Below are positions 18,919 through 27,951 of a stretch of 64,000 nucleotides of DNA, piece by piece. The notes beneath the pieces were generated by a model that made no database searches, was not told the origin of the DNA, and saw only the letters and a program-made list of their open reading frames with translations. Each line of letters opens with the position of its first letter. The first letter of the stretch is position 1. Made by a program: the position numbers and the translations under genes. Origin of the DNA: Viridibacillus arvi (GTDB lineage: Bacteria; Bacillota; Bacilli; Bacillales_A; Planococcaceae); contig NZ_LILB01000005.1 of assembly GCF_001274945.1 (NCBI RefSeq), forward strand, positions 934,959-998,958. Direction: 5' to 3'.

Positions 18919-19827
18919 TCATTTCTTTTCTTCCGTACTATTCGAATAATCATAAAGACATTCAGCGTGTTTTTTCACAAGATCTACAAAAGCTGCCACT
19001 TGGCGCAATTCAAAAGAAGATTCATAACCAATAAGCCATGTATCTCGTGTTAACTCAAATTCCTCTTCATTATTCGTCAGGGGGATGGTATTAACATCCT
19101 CATGTCCACTTAATGTGATAGAAGGTAAAATGGCGTATCCAATTCCATTCAATGCCATCTGTTTGCATGTCTCAATTTGATCTACTGTAATTTGTCGACG
19201 AGGATTTGACTTAAAATGACGTTGCCACCATTGTTGTATTTCTTGATAATAATTAGAATCACTTTTGAATTGAATAAATGGACGATCTGTTTCGAAAACT
19301 TCATCAATCTCTTTAATTTCTTTATCTACTAAATACAACGTATCACGGAATAAATGAATCTTCGAGCCTTTCCAATCTGTATGTCCACGCACTATACCTA
19401 CATGCGCCTCCCCCTCATAGAGAGATTTAACAATTTCTGAGCTCCAACCTGTGATTAGTGAAATTTTAGCTTCAGGATATTGTGTCATAAAATCTTTCAA
19501 TACTTTAGGTAACCATGTATGTCCGACAATCGAAGCACATGCTATTTTCAAAGTACCGTGTACTTTCGAATTCAACGACTGAATCATTTCATAAATTTCT
19601 TCTTTTTTTGCAATTGTATCAATCGCATATTGTATGACCAATTCTCCTGCTGGTGTAGGTGTTAATCCCTTTTGTGAGCGTAAAAACAACTGTGCTCCCC
19701 AATCTTTTTCAATGGATTGTAAACGTTGAGAAAGGGCAGGTTGGGATAAAAATAAACGTTCAGCTGCTTTTCTCATATTGCCTTCCTCAGACAATACTTT
19801 TACAATTTGAGCTTCTGTTGTAGTCAT
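18919..19827 (-). CDS. ccpC: LysR-family regulator CcpC (citrate-responsive control of citrate-cycle genes)
   Basis: 302 residues. The N-terminal winged helix-turn-helix reads MRKAAERLFLSQPALSQRLQ and the linker contains FLRSQKGLTPTPAGE. The effector domain holds KISLITGWSSEIVKSLYEGE, RPFIQFKSDSNYYQEIQ and ETCKQMALNGIGYAILPS, stretches I recognise from B. subtilis CcpC. In Bacillus CcpC represses citrate synthase and aconitase genes in response to citrate. The gene lies between the CBS protein gene cbpB and dapH, as in B. subtilis (ykuL, ccpC, ..., ykuQ), which supports the call. AGGAGG precedes the ATG by ten bases. Confidence 0.92.
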   Translation of the reverse strand: MTTTEAQIVKVLSEEGNMRKAAERLFLSQPALSQRLQSIEKDWGAQLFLRSQKGLTPTPAGELVIQYAIDTIAKKEEIYEMIQSLNSKVHGTLKIACASIVGHTWLPKVLKDFMTQYPEAKISLITGWSSEIVKSLYEGEAHVGIVRGHTDWKGSKIHLFRDTLYLVDKEIKEIDEVFETDRPFIQFKSDSNYYQEIQQWWQRHFKSNPRRQITVDQIETCKQMALNGIGYAILPSITLSGHEDVNTIPLTNNEEEFELTRDTWLIGYESSFELRQVAAFVDLVKKHAECLYDYSNSTEEKK

Positions 19828-19873
19828 TGAAAAGTAACCTCCTGTTCGACCTTATAGGGCTTAAATCATTTAT

Positions 19874-19911
19874 TATAAATAAAGAAGGCCCCATTAATGG
19901 CGACCTTCTTT
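19874..19911 (-). terminator. Terminator downstream of cbpB
   Basis: Arms AAAGAAGG and CCTTCTTT, plus an inner CCATTAATGG palindrome, form a hairpin. On the - strand it is followed by a T-rich stretch. It separates cbpB from ccpC. Confidence 0.8.
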
Positions 19912-19923
19912 CATTTTGTCATA

Positions 19924-20367
19924 TTAAGAATTGAATTGATAGATGTGTTTTTTTAGTTGTTTTAAAATTACACGACGTGTCATAATCCCCATGAAGGTAC
20001 CTTCATCATCAATTACGCATAAAAATGCATGATTAATTACAAGGTCTAGTGCTCGTTGGAAATTATCGCCAATGTTTAATGTAGCTACTTTCTTATCCAT
20101 TATTTCATCTACTTTAATATCTGTTAATCTCTCATACTCTATATGATCCATCCCCAAAATCGGTTCTGTGATCATACGCATGCTTAACATGCCATGCAGA
20201 CGGTATTTTGCATCAAGTACAGGTATAGACGAATAGCCAGTTTTCGTTAGGACTAGCAAGGCGTGCTCTGCATTATTCCCCATTTGAACATGTGCAACTT
20301 TCTCTGAAGAAATGATAAAATCAGTAATTGGCATTTCAAGGAACTCTCTGCTACTTAAGGACATCAT
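19924..20367 (-). CDS. cbpB: CBS-domain c-di-AMP sensor CbpB/DarB
   Basis: 147 residues made of two CBS motifs (roughly residues 8-70 and 75-140), with GYSSIPVLDAKYRLHGMLSM in the first and FLCVIDDEGTFMGIMTRR in the second. Length, single Bateman module and position next to ccpC match B. subtilis DarB (YkuL). That protein binds cyclic di-AMP and, when free, stimulates the Rel (p)ppGpp synthetase and pyruvate carboxylase. AAAGGAG lies nine bases before the first of two adjacent ATG codons. It is a single-gene transcript ending at the hairpin downstream. Confidence 0.9.
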   Translation of the reverse strand: MMSLSSREFLEMPITDFIISSEKVAHVQMGNNAEHALLVLTKTGYSSIPVLDAKYRLHGMLSMRMITEPILGMDHIEYERLTDIKVDEIMDKKVATLNIGDNFQRALDLVINHAFLCVIDDEGTFMGIMTRRVILKQLKKHIYQFNS

Positions 20368-20520
20368 AGTATTCTACTCCTTTTTCTGTTCCTCGTTTTA
20401 GAACAGCAAAATACTTATTAATCATATCACAGTCCCTCATAAAATTTCCATTTCTACAAATAAATTTTTAAAGATATATAATATTAATTCATAAAAATGA
20501 ATTTTTATGTAAATACAACA

Positions 20521-20559
20521 ATAAAAAATGTGAAGAGGGAACTAACAATCCCTCATCAC
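20521..20559 (-). terminator. Terminator of the 80-residue membrane protein gene
   Basis: On the - strand GTGATGAGGGA pairs with TCCCTCTTCAC around an eight-base loop, then ATTTTTTA follows. It lies just past the stop at 20564. Confidence 0.85.
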
Positions 20560-20563
20560 ATCT

Positions 20564-20806
20564 TTATATCCATTTGTATTTCACGACATTGTAAAAAATT
20601 AAAATAAATACAAAAACAAATGCTAAGCCATATACCCAAATAATTGGATTAAGCATCGTTGGATTATCTTTAACAGCCTGACTAATCGGTTGATCATTAT
20701 TATGAACAGCCTGTTGCTCCATTTTCGCAATACGTCTAGTATAAGCATACCCGATACCGCAAATAAGTAATATTACTGCCATTAACGGCCAAGTCCACGT
20801 ATCCAT
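20564..20806 (-). CDS. Small membrane protein of unknown function
   Basis: 80 residues. Two helices are visible: residues 6-23 (WPLMAVILLICGIGYAYT) and ~55-75 (IIWVYGLAFVFVFILIFYNV). They are joined by a polar loop with KMEQQAVHNNDQPISQAVKD. GAAGGAAG lies before the ATG, and a strong terminator follows, so it is a real single gene. I do not recognise the family. No enzymatic motif is visible. Confidence 0.75.
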   Translation of the reverse strand: MDTWTWPLMAVILLICGIGYAYTRRIAKMEQQAVHNNDQPISQAVKDNPTMLNPIIWVYGLAFVFVFILIFYNVVKYKWI

Positions 20807-20866
20807 AGCGTCACTTCCTTCTTAATTGTTTCGCTAAGTATGTGCATTACTTGGCTATTTTAGTCT

Positions 20867-21634
20867 TTAGAATGGGTACTGATTTAAGTGTTGTCCACCA
20901 TCAAGTGTGACAACTTCCCCATTCATGTAAGCTGCCTTGTCTGACATCATAAACGTTGCTAAATCAGCAATTTCTTCCGGTTTTCCTAATCGACCAAGTG
21001 GCACAGACTGTAATGTGCGTTTCGCAGCTTCTTCGGATTGCCATAACTTATCAGCACCACCAGTTCTTTCAATCGGCCCTGGAGCAATCGCATTAACTCT
21101 GATACCATATTGTCTTCCCCATTCCACCGCAAGTGTTCGAGTTAAAGATAATACTCCAGCTTTTGCTGCTGCTGAATGGGCAACTCCTGGACCAGCATCC
21201 CACGCATAGGTTGCGACCATATTAAGAATGGAACCGTTGATTTTGTTATCTATCCAGTACTTTCCTACTTCTTTTGAACAATAAAATGTGCCGTTGAGCA
21301 CGATATCAATAACAGATTTCCATCCATTAGGCGATAAATCCTCTGCACGAACGATAAAATTTCCTGCAGCATTATTTACTAGACCATCTACTTGCCCAAA
21401 GGTATCAACTGCAAAATTTAACATTCCAGTAACATGTTCAGGTTGCCTTACATCCATTTGGAAGATGGCAATATTGTTCCCGTCGCTTGAAATTTCATCC
21501 TTTGCGTTTTTTAGACGCTCTAAATCACGACCTGTAATGACAACGTTTGCACCTTCTTTTACAAACGTTTTCGCCATATATTTCCCCATTCCATTTGAAC
21601 CGCCTGTGATAATAATTGTTTTCCCCTTTAACAA
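20867..21634 (-). CDS. fadH: 2,4-dienoyl-CoA reductase FadH (SDR family)
   Basis: 255-residue short-chain dehydrogenase needed to degrade unsaturated fatty acids with double bonds at even positions. The cofactor loop is TGGSNGMGKYMAK near residue 10, and NNAAGNF is the structural NNAG motif. At the catalytic position SAAAKAGV has Ser in place of the Tyr of YxxxK, as in the dienoyl-CoA reductase branch. The C-terminal motif GEVVTLDGGQHL is typical. The start is TTG at 21634, favoured by GGGGG eight bases upstream. B. subtilis ykuF/fadH lies in the same neighbourhood. A FadR operator covers its promoter. Confidence 0.92.
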   Translation of the reverse strand: MLKGKTIIITGGSNGMGKYMAKTFVKEGANVVITGRDLERLKNAKDEISSDGNNIAIFQMDVRQPEHVTGMLNFAVDTFGQVDGLVNNAAGNFIVRAEDLSPNGWKSVIDIVLNGTFYCSKEVGKYWIDNKINGSILNMVATYAWDAGPGVAHSAAAKAGVLSLTRTLAVEWGRQYGIRVNAIAPGPIERTGGADKLWQSEEAAKRTLQSVPLGRLGKPEEIADLATFMMSDKAAYMNGEVVTLDGGQHLNQYPF

Positions 21635-21649
21635 TTACGATTCCCCCTT

Positions 21650-21698
21650 TGAATGAATATTCATTCATAATTTTACCATACTTCGGAATTACTGTCTT
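21650..21698 (-). promoter_or_regulatory. fadH promoter with FadR operator
   Basis: The perfect 18-base palindrome TGAATGAATATTCATTCA (21650-21667) matches the known Bacillus FadR box. Just upstream on the - strand are a -10 TAAAAT (21670-21675), a 17-base spacer and a -35 AAGACA (21693-21698). The operator begins two bases after the -10 box and so covers the expected start point. FadR bound there would block transcription until long-chain acyl-CoA releases it. Confidence 0.9.
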
Positions 21699-21706
21699 TA
21701 TTTCGG

Positions 21707-21743
21707 GATAAAAATAAAAACCCCAATGGTAGCCATTAAGGTT
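21707..21743 (-). terminator. Terminator of the GGDEF/EAL gene
   Basis: On the - strand AACCTTAATGG pairs with CCATTGGGGTT (two T-G pairs) around CTA, followed by TTTTATTTTTAT. It separates this gene from the fadH promoter. Confidence 0.85.
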
Positions 21744-21757
21744 TGTATTTATTATCC

Positions 21758-23416
21758 CTAACAAAAATACATTTCGATGATACTTTCAATCGGAACTGGT
21801 CGGCTAAAATAGTAACCTTGTGCCTTTTCACAATTTACTTTTTTTAAAATTTCTACATGATCTTTTTTCTCGACACCTTCAGCAATTACTTTCATACCTA
21901 AACTATGTGCAAGATGAATAATTGTTTTCGCTATCGCTTCATCCTTTTCATCTTGTTCAATTTCCTTAATGAAAGATTGATCGATTTTAATAATATCAAT
22001 TGGATATCTTTTCAAATAGCTAAGAGAAGAATATCCTGTCCCAAAATCATCAATAGAAATAATAACACCCATTTTCTTTAATTCTTGTAAAATTGCAAGG
22101 GTTTCATGGATATTTGTCATTGAACTTTCAGTAATTTCAAGTTCTAAAGATTGCGGGTTCAATTCATATTTGTAAATATATTTTTTTATTGCATTAGCGA
22201 AAGCTTCTTGCTTAAATTGCTTGGATGAAATATTAACTGCAATTCGCACATCTATAAATCCGTTAATTTGCCATTCTTTTAACTGGATACATACTTGATT
22301 TAGAACCCAATCACCTATTTCTAAAATGAGACCAGAATCTTCTGCAATAGGAATGAATACACTTGGGGGAACTGAACCAAACTTTGGATTATTCCATCTC
22401 AGTAATGCTTCAAAACTGTTTATTTTGCCAGTATCTAGATCCACTTGAGGTTGATAATGAATCGATAATTCGTTTTTTTCGATTGCACGTCTAAGATGAG
22501 ATTCCATCACAGCTCCATTATTAGAGGTATCAAGCATTTTACTATGATAAAAACGAAATGTTGAAGGTACTCTCTCTTTTACGTATCTTAGTGCTTGGCC
22601 AGCTTTTTTTAGTAATTCATCTAATTCCGCTCCATCAGCTGGGTACATAACACCGCCTATAGAACCTGATATATTCAATTCTAGCTCATCTATACAAAAA
22701 GGCTTTTTAAATAATGCTAATACTTTATCTGCAAAATATTCTGTTTTTTTAACATCCGATTGTTGTAAAAGAAAGATAAAATCATCACCATTTTGCCTAT
22801 AGATTTGGCTATTAGCATCAGAAAGAGTAGAAAGTCTTTGCACCACTTTCTTTAACAACTCATCACCTTTATTGAAGCCTATAGAGTCGTTGATTTTTTT
22901 AAACCGATCCAAATCTAATAGTAATATCGCCATCTGATGACCCCGACACTTGGCAATTCTCTCTTCTTCTTTAAAATGCTCCTGAAGTGCGCGTTTATTC
23001 CAAATGCCTGTTAATTGGTCGTGATAAGGCGATTCATTACTAACTACTTTAGATAATGTCAAACAAATTACTTTGTGTTGTGTTGTTGTATCTGCAATCA
23101 TACGAACATTAAAGGTATGTTGTATTGTTTTCTTTCTTATTGTTATCTGTTTAGTATATGGTTCCACCACTTCACCTACTTGTAATAGGAAATCTTCTAG
23201 ATTAGTTCCCATTTGAAGTGTAAAAAATGATGATGCCAGCATTTTATGTTCAAATGTATATTCAAAAAAAGTTTTAAACGATTCATTAACATATGTAATC
23301 CAATAATGATTGTTTGAATCTTGTTCTATTAACATTGTCATGGATTCAGGATACAATCTTGAAAATTTTTGTATAAAATCTAGATATTGTTGAGGACTCA
23401 AAGATGAATTATACAT
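21758..23416 (-). CDS. Cyclic di-GMP protein with PAS-like, degenerate GGDEF and EAL domains
   Basis: 552 residues. Residues ~1-130 look like a PAS-type sensor (YWITYVNESFKTFFEYTF). Residues ~135-300 are a GGDEF domain (HDQLTGIWNKRALQEHF), but the signature is NGDDF instead of GGDEF, so cyclase activity is doubtful. Residues ~310-550 are an EAL domain with its catalytic pieces intact: FEALLRWNNP, VNISSKQF, LELEITESS, IDDFGTGYSSL, DIIKIDQSFI and VIAEGVEK. It is most likely a cytoplasmic c-di-GMP phosphodiesterase tuned by its GGDEF domain. No membrane helix is seen. GGAGG lies before the ATG. Confidence 0.9.
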   Translation of the reverse strand: MYNSSLSPQQYLDFIQKFSRLYPESMTMLIEQDSNNHYWITYVNESFKTFFEYTFEHKMLASSFFTLQMGTNLEDFLLQVGEVVEPYTKQITIRKKTIQHTFNVRMIADTTTQHKVICLTLSKVVSNESPYHDQLTGIWNKRALQEHFKEEERIAKCRGHQMAILLLDLDRFKKINDSIGFNKGDELLKKVVQRLSTLSDANSQIYRQNGDDFIFLLQQSDVKKTEYFADKVLALFKKPFCIDELELNISGSIGGVMYPADGAELDELLKKAGQALRYVKERVPSTFRFYHSKMLDTSNNGAVMESHLRRAIEKNELSIHYQPQVDLDTGKINSFEALLRWNNPKFGSVPPSVFIPIAEDSGLILEIGDWVLNQVCIQLKEWQINGFIDVRIAVNISSKQFKQEAFANAIKKYIYKYELNPQSLELEITESSMTNIHETLAILQELKKMGVIISIDDFGTGYSSLSYLKRYPIDIIKIDQSFIKEIEQDEKDEAIAKTIIHLAHSLGMKVIAEGVEKKDHVEILKKVNCEKAQGYYFSRPVPIESIIEMYFC

Positions 23417-23571
23417 ATAATGCCTCCATTAACAGAAGTAGTCTACTATTTATTATCATAATTGATTTTTATTCGATTGAATACAATTTTATTTATTCTT
23501 TTATATCTTTTGGCATATTATTTATATATAATTTTAAAAAAGTATATTTCACGCGGGATTATTCGACTAAG

Positions 23572-23605
23572 ATAAAAAGACTTTCGCCATATTAACAAAA
23601 GTCTT
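23572..23605 (-). terminator. Terminator of ppx-ppk
   Basis: On the - strand AAGACTTT and AAAGTCTT form a hairpin followed by TTTTATC, just past the ppk stop. Confidence 0.8.
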
Positions 23606-23625
23606 AGTTTAAATAATATTATGCT

Positions 23626-25737
23626 TTACTCTTCATCTATTAGGACACGGTAGGCTTCTTTCAAGAAGATTTCTTGACTGTTTATACATTTATCTCCATC
23701 TTTTTTCTCGCTATAATAGTAAACACCATTCTCATCTTGAATGCGTGCCTTCTCATTATCACGGAACTGAGTCTTCATAGATTTCATAATACGTTTTTTT
23801 ATTTCAGTATCAAAAATTGGGAATAGAATCTCTACACGTTTGATCATATTTCTTGTCATCATATCTGCTGAAGATAAAAATAATTTGTTTTCTCCATTAT
23901 GATGGAACCAATAAATACGTGAGTGTTCAAGAAAGCGACCTACAATACTTATAACTGTAATATTTTGACTAATCCCTTTAATACCTGGGCGCAAACAACA
24001 TATCCCGCGAATAATTAAATCTACTTTCACTCCGGCGATTGAAGCTTCATACATTTTCATAATCAATTCTTTATCAGTTAATGAATTCATTTTCGCACGG
24101 AAATGTCCTTTACCGTACTTCAAATGATAATTGATTTCGTCATCAATTAGTTTAATAAATTCAACTCTTATATCATTAGGTGACACGACAATGTGATGGA
24201 AGTTTGGCTTTTCCGTATATCCACTTAGGAAATTAAAAAAGTTCGTCGCATCAATTCCAAATTTCTTTTTCGTCGTGATAATACCCATATCCGTATAAAT
24301 TTTCGCAGTTGCATCGTTATAATTCCCTGTACCTAAATGTACAAAACGCTCTATTTTACTTTGTCTTCTTCTAACAACTAGCGTGATTTTAGAATGTGTT
24401 TTTAAATTATGCATGCCATAAATAACTAGACAACCTGATTGTTCTAGTTCTTTTGCCCAGTGCACATTATTTTCTTCATCAAATCGTGCTTTTAACTCTA
24501 CTAGAACCGTTACTTGCTTTCCATTTTCAGCAGCCAGCTTTAATGCATGAATTACTGGTGAATTCCCGCTGACACGGTATAATGTTTGTTTAATGGCTAA
24601 AACACTAGGATCGTTCGCAGCTTCTGTGACAAATTCCACGATAGGTGTAAAAGATTCATATGGATGATTAAAGAATATATCTTGAGTTAACGCCTTCTCA
24701 AAAATATTTTCATCCGACCCTAAATCTTGTGGTGGTTGAGGGATGAAACTTTCATATTCTAAATGCTTTCTGCCTTCACCTACAAATTTTACAAATGAAA
24801 ACAGAAAAGTTAAATCTAGCGGGCAATCTACGCTATACACTTCCGCTTCCCAGTCTTCTAATTCGTTCAGCAGAAATTGTAGTACACCTTTATCCATTTC
24901 TCCTGTACGAACTTCTAGACGAGTAAGAGCACCCCATTTACGCTTTTTCAATTCTTTTTCAATCTCTAAAAGTAAATCACGTGCACCTTCTTCATGAATA
25001 GTTAAATCTGCATTACGTGTTAGACGGAAAGATTGTACAGATTTAACATGATACCCATAAAACAATTTATTTATGTTTGCACTAATTATATCTTCAAGAA
25101 GTACCACTGAGATCTCATTCCCTTTGGATGGTACTTGAATAAAACGTTCTAAGACAGATGGAACTTGAACAACCGCTACTTTTTCGCAGAACTCTGGTTC
25201 TACATTGTCTTGTTCCAAAAGTATTATCATATTTAAAGTTTTACTGATTAATGTTGGAAAAGGGCGATACGCATCAACTGCTACAGGTGTTAACACTGGA
25301 AAAATCGTTTCTTCGAAATATTCATTGATAAAATTAGTTTGTTCTTCATTTAGCTCTGCTATTTTGCGCGTATAAACATGCTCTTTCGGTAATAGTTGTT
25401 TCATTAATTTTTTGTAAATCGCTGTTTGTCTTGAAACAAGTGCTTGGGTTTTCTCAGAAATTCGAGCTAATTGTTCCTTTGGTGTTAATCCTGATTTATT
25501 CTCCGGTTTATGAAATCCAGCTTTCACCTGATCTTGTAATCCTGCTACACGTACCATGAAAAATTCGTCCAAATTGGAACTGAATATCGCCAAAAATTTC
25601 AATCTCTCAAGTAATGGGTTTTGTGCATCCTCCGCTTCCTGTAACACGCGTTCATTGAATGCTAGCCAACTTAACTCTCGGTTGTTGTAGTATTCTGGTT
25701 TTGTAATTTCTGTATGCTTAACTTGGACTAATTCCAT
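23626..25737 (-). CDS. ppk: Polyphosphate kinase
   Basis: 703 residues, the full PPK1 length. It reversibly polymerises the terminal phosphate of ATP into polyphosphate. The N-terminal domain opens with YYNNRELSWLAFNERVLQEA. The phospholipase-D-like catalytic domains contain the phospho-histidine region THSKITLVVRRRQ, LGTGNYNDATAKIYTDMG, and the second histidine segment EHSRIYWFHHNGENKLFLSS. The ATG lies three bases after the ppx stop with AAGGAAGG upstream. The pair is therefore one operon making and breaking polyphosphate. Confidence 0.97.
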   Translation of the reverse strand: MELVQVKHTEITKPEYYNNRELSWLAFNERVLQEAEDAQNPLLERLKFLAIFSSNLDEFFMVRVAGLQDQVKAGFHKPENKSGLTPKEQLARISEKTQALVSRQTAIYKKLMKQLLPKEHVYTRKIAELNEEQTNFINEYFEETIFPVLTPVAVDAYRPFPTLISKTLNMIILLEQDNVEPEFCEKVAVVQVPSVLERFIQVPSKGNEISVVLLEDIISANINKLFYGYHVKSVQSFRLTRNADLTIHEEGARDLLLEIEKELKKRKWGALTRLEVRTGEMDKGVLQFLLNELEDWEAEVYSVDCPLDLTFLFSFVKFVGEGRKHLEYESFIPQPPQDLGSDENIFEKALTQDIFFNHPYESFTPIVEFVTEAANDPSVLAIKQTLYRVSGNSPVIHALKLAAENGKQVTVLVELKARFDEENNVHWAKELEQSGCLVIYGMHNLKTHSKITLVVRRRQSKIERFVHLGTGNYNDATAKIYTDMGIITTKKKFGIDATNFFNFLSGYTEKPNFHHIVVSPNDIRVEFIKLIDDEINYHLKYGKGHFRAKMNSLTDKELIMKMYEASIAGVKVDLIIRGICCLRPGIKGISQNITVISIVGRFLEHSRIYWFHHNGENKLFLSSADMMTRNMIKRVEILFPIFDTEIKKRIMKSMKTQFRDNEKARIQDENGVYYYSEKKDGDKCINSQEIFLKEAYRVLIDEE

Positions 25738-25740
25738 TAT

Positions 25741-27279
25741 CTATCCTTCCTTTTCTATAAAGTGTATGGATACTTCCCCTTTAAAAATTCGATTTAAATG
25801 CTTTTTTTGGCGGTTAGCTTGATACATTTCAGCCATAGCATTTCCTTTTGTGTAAATCTTCAGTTTTACATTATCACCCGATTGTTCCATTGCAATCGAT
25901 TCGACAATATTTCGTTTCGAGGCATCTAATGCATACACAAATTTAAGTAATGCACCTATGTCACGCATTTTTTTAAACTCGTCCTTCGAAAACCACTCCA
26001 TAAATGGTTCCGAATAACGGCTAAAATCATCTTTATTCTTGTATGAAGCAATTAACGCTAAACGAACACGCTGACCATGACTTATCCCATCAATTGAGCG
26101 ATTCGACAGCAAGTAAAATGTATGTTGACTAGCAGCATCAACTTCAATGTACTCGCCTATATGAAATAATCTAGCGGCTTGCTTCAACATATGTAAATCT
26201 TCTGCATTATACGAAAATGCCCCTATTTTACAAACTTCAAAATAGGCCATTTCCGTTAGTTGTACAAAATGAGCTGTCTTTTCTAAAGGTTTATCAAATT
26301 CTGCAGCTAAAAATTTTGTACTCCTCTCAAAAACATTGTATTTGTTAAAAGCAGTTGGATTGTCTTTTAGTATGCGATCAATGACAAGACCTTCACGTAA
26401 TCCTTTTCTACTAAATTGAAATGTCTCACTACCCACAACATCCATCAACGCTTGAAATACTATGATCACGGGTGCAATAATATCTGCACGATCACTTGAA
26501 AGCCCATCAAGTTGCTTTAATTCTTCGAATGTCAAAGATGTTACTTCGTTGCTAATAATTGTGAAGTCCTCTTTCGTCATCTCATATTGGTGGATACCTG
26601 AAATAGGATAATCCTTTTTACGTTGATCTAGCTTTGCCATGTTACGAGCACTTCCTCCTATACCTATAACAGGCAACTGAGCACCTTTTAGCCATAGCAA
26701 TGTCTCAAAGTTACTTTTTGCAAACTCATATATTTTTTCTCCAGCCTCATTTGTCATTGTGTCACCTTGGATAAATTGTTGCTTTAAGGACACCGATCCA
26801 AACGGAAAGCTATGAGAACACTGTAGTTCTTTATCTTTAAAATAGGTTAATTCAGTACTACCACCTCCAATATCGATTGTTATAGCTGATGGTGTTTTTA
26901 ATGTATGAGCCACAGCAAAATAACCGAAATACGCCTCCTGCTCGCCTGATAATAACTCAATCTTTATCCCTGTATTTTTCCACATATGCTCAATAATTTC
27001 AGAACTATTTTGTGCTTGACGAATTGCAGCAGTAGCTATGGCTCTTAGATCTACTATGTGATAATCATTTAAAATGTCTCTAAAAAAAAGTAATACTTCT
27101 TCAAGTTCCTGCACGCCTTCTTCAGACATTACGTTATCAACTTGTAAATAATTTCTCAAACGGGTTACCGATTTAATATTTTCTACTTCCTTTAAGCCTC
27201 TTAGCGGATCATACGTATAAAGTACAAGTCGGATTGTATTAGAGCCGATATCGATAATAGCTGTTTTAAAATAAGTCAT
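25741..27279 (-). CDS. ppx: Exopolyphosphatase / pppGpp phosphohydrolase (Ppx/GppA family)
   Basis: About 512 residues. The actin-like N-terminal fold shows IIDIGSNTIRLVLYTYD and the second phosphate loop ITIDIGGGSTELTYF. The region GIGGSARNMAKLDQR and an HD-like C-terminal domain (ARLFHIGEYIEVDAASQHTF, ISHGQRVRLALIASY) follow, as in long Ppx proteins. It hydrolyses polyphosphate from its ends and may act on pppGpp. I place the start at ATG 27279, 11 bases after AAGG. A GTG at 27288 sits too close to that ribosome site. ppk follows after three bases. Confidence 0.93.
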   Translation of the reverse strand: MTYFKTAIIDIGSNTIRLVLYTYDPLRGLKEVENIKSVTRLRNYLQVDNVMSEEGVQELEEVLLFFRDILNDYHIVDLRAIATAAIRQAQNSSEIIEHMWKNTGIKIELLSGEQEAYFGYFAVAHTLKTPSAITIDIGGGSTELTYFKDKELQCSHSFPFGSVSLKQQFIQGDTMTNEAGEKIYEFAKSNFETLLWLKGAQLPVIGIGGSARNMAKLDQRKKDYPISGIHQYEMTKEDFTIISNEVTSLTFEELKQLDGLSSDRADIIAPVIIVFQALMDVVGSETFQFSRKGLREGLVIDRILKDNPTAFNKYNVFERSTKFLAAEFDKPLEKTAHFVQLTEMAYFEVCKIGAFSYNAEDLHMLKQAARLFHIGEYIEVDAASQHTFYLLSNRSIDGISHGQRVRLALIASYKNKDDFSRYSEPFMEWFSKDEFKKMRDIGALLKFVYALDASKRNIVESIAMEQSGDNVKLKIYTKGNAMAEMYQANRQKKHLNRIFKGEVSIHFIEKEG

Positions 27280-27428
27280 TTGGGGCACATCCTTAGAATT
27301 TTTCTTGTCTCTCTATACAACCGAGAGTAATATTGGTATTATAATGTATATTATAAATTGAATGCTCTGAATTTTCTTCTAAACACAATCAATTACAGAC
27401 ATTAACTTAAGTAGAAAGGCGGTATTTT

Positions 27429-27884
27429 ATGCAAAGAGAATATTGTGATGAACAACTAGCTACTGCTATCTATACTGTTAATAGACACGCAAAAACTGCA
27501 CCAGACAACAAACCTCTTTACGAGCTGAAACGCCTTGCACTTGAGAAAATGATTCTTGACAGCAGAGCGAAAAAAATTGGTTTACATTTTGTGAAAAACC
27601 CTCGTTTTAGTAAGCAACAATCATCAGTACTCATTCAATGCGCAGATTACTATTTTCATACTCTACCCAAAAAAGATGACTTTGCTACATTACCCCATTT
27701 AGGACATCTTGATGACAGCTATCGTAACCCTCAACGTAAAATGAGCTTAAACACAGCTAGAAATGTATTAAAAGACTATTTAGGAATAAAAACCCAACAA
27801 ATAGTAAAAAAAGAAACGGTTAGTACTTCTAATCCTAAAAAGAAGCCTTTAGTTAATAATACAAGTTATTTTTACGGACACTAG
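27429..27884 (+). CDS. ykyB: YkyB family protein of unknown function
   Basis: 151 residues, near the ~154 of B. subtilis YkyB. Recognised stretches are VNRHAKTAPDNKPLYELKRL, KKIGLHFVKNPRFSKQQSSV and LPHLGHLDDSYRNPQRKMSL. The protein is basic, has no membrane helix or signal peptide, and has no assigned function. It lies beside cheV, as in B. subtilis, but here the two genes converge on a shared terminator. GAAAGGCGG lies before the ATG. The tail after residue ~120 is low-complexity. Confidence 0.88.
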   Translation: MQREYCDEQLATAIYTVNRHAKTAPDNKPLYELKRLALEKMILDSRAKKIGLHFVKNPRFSKQQSSVLIQCADYYFHTLPKKDDFATLPHLGHLDDSYRNPQRKMSLNTARNVLKDYLGIKTQQIVKKETVSTSNPKKKPLVNNTSYFYGH

Positions 27885-27900
27885 ACGCTATTATAATGAT

Positions 27901-27938
27901 AAAACCGGATTCCTCATTTATTAAGGTATCCGGTTTTT
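27901..27938. terminator. Bidirectional terminator between ykyB and cheV
   Basis: AAAACCGGAT and ATCCGGTTTT form the outer stem with CCT/AGG pairing inside. T runs lie on both strands' exits, so both convergent genes can use it. Confidence 0.9.
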
Positions 27939-27951
27939 TGCATTCATATAC

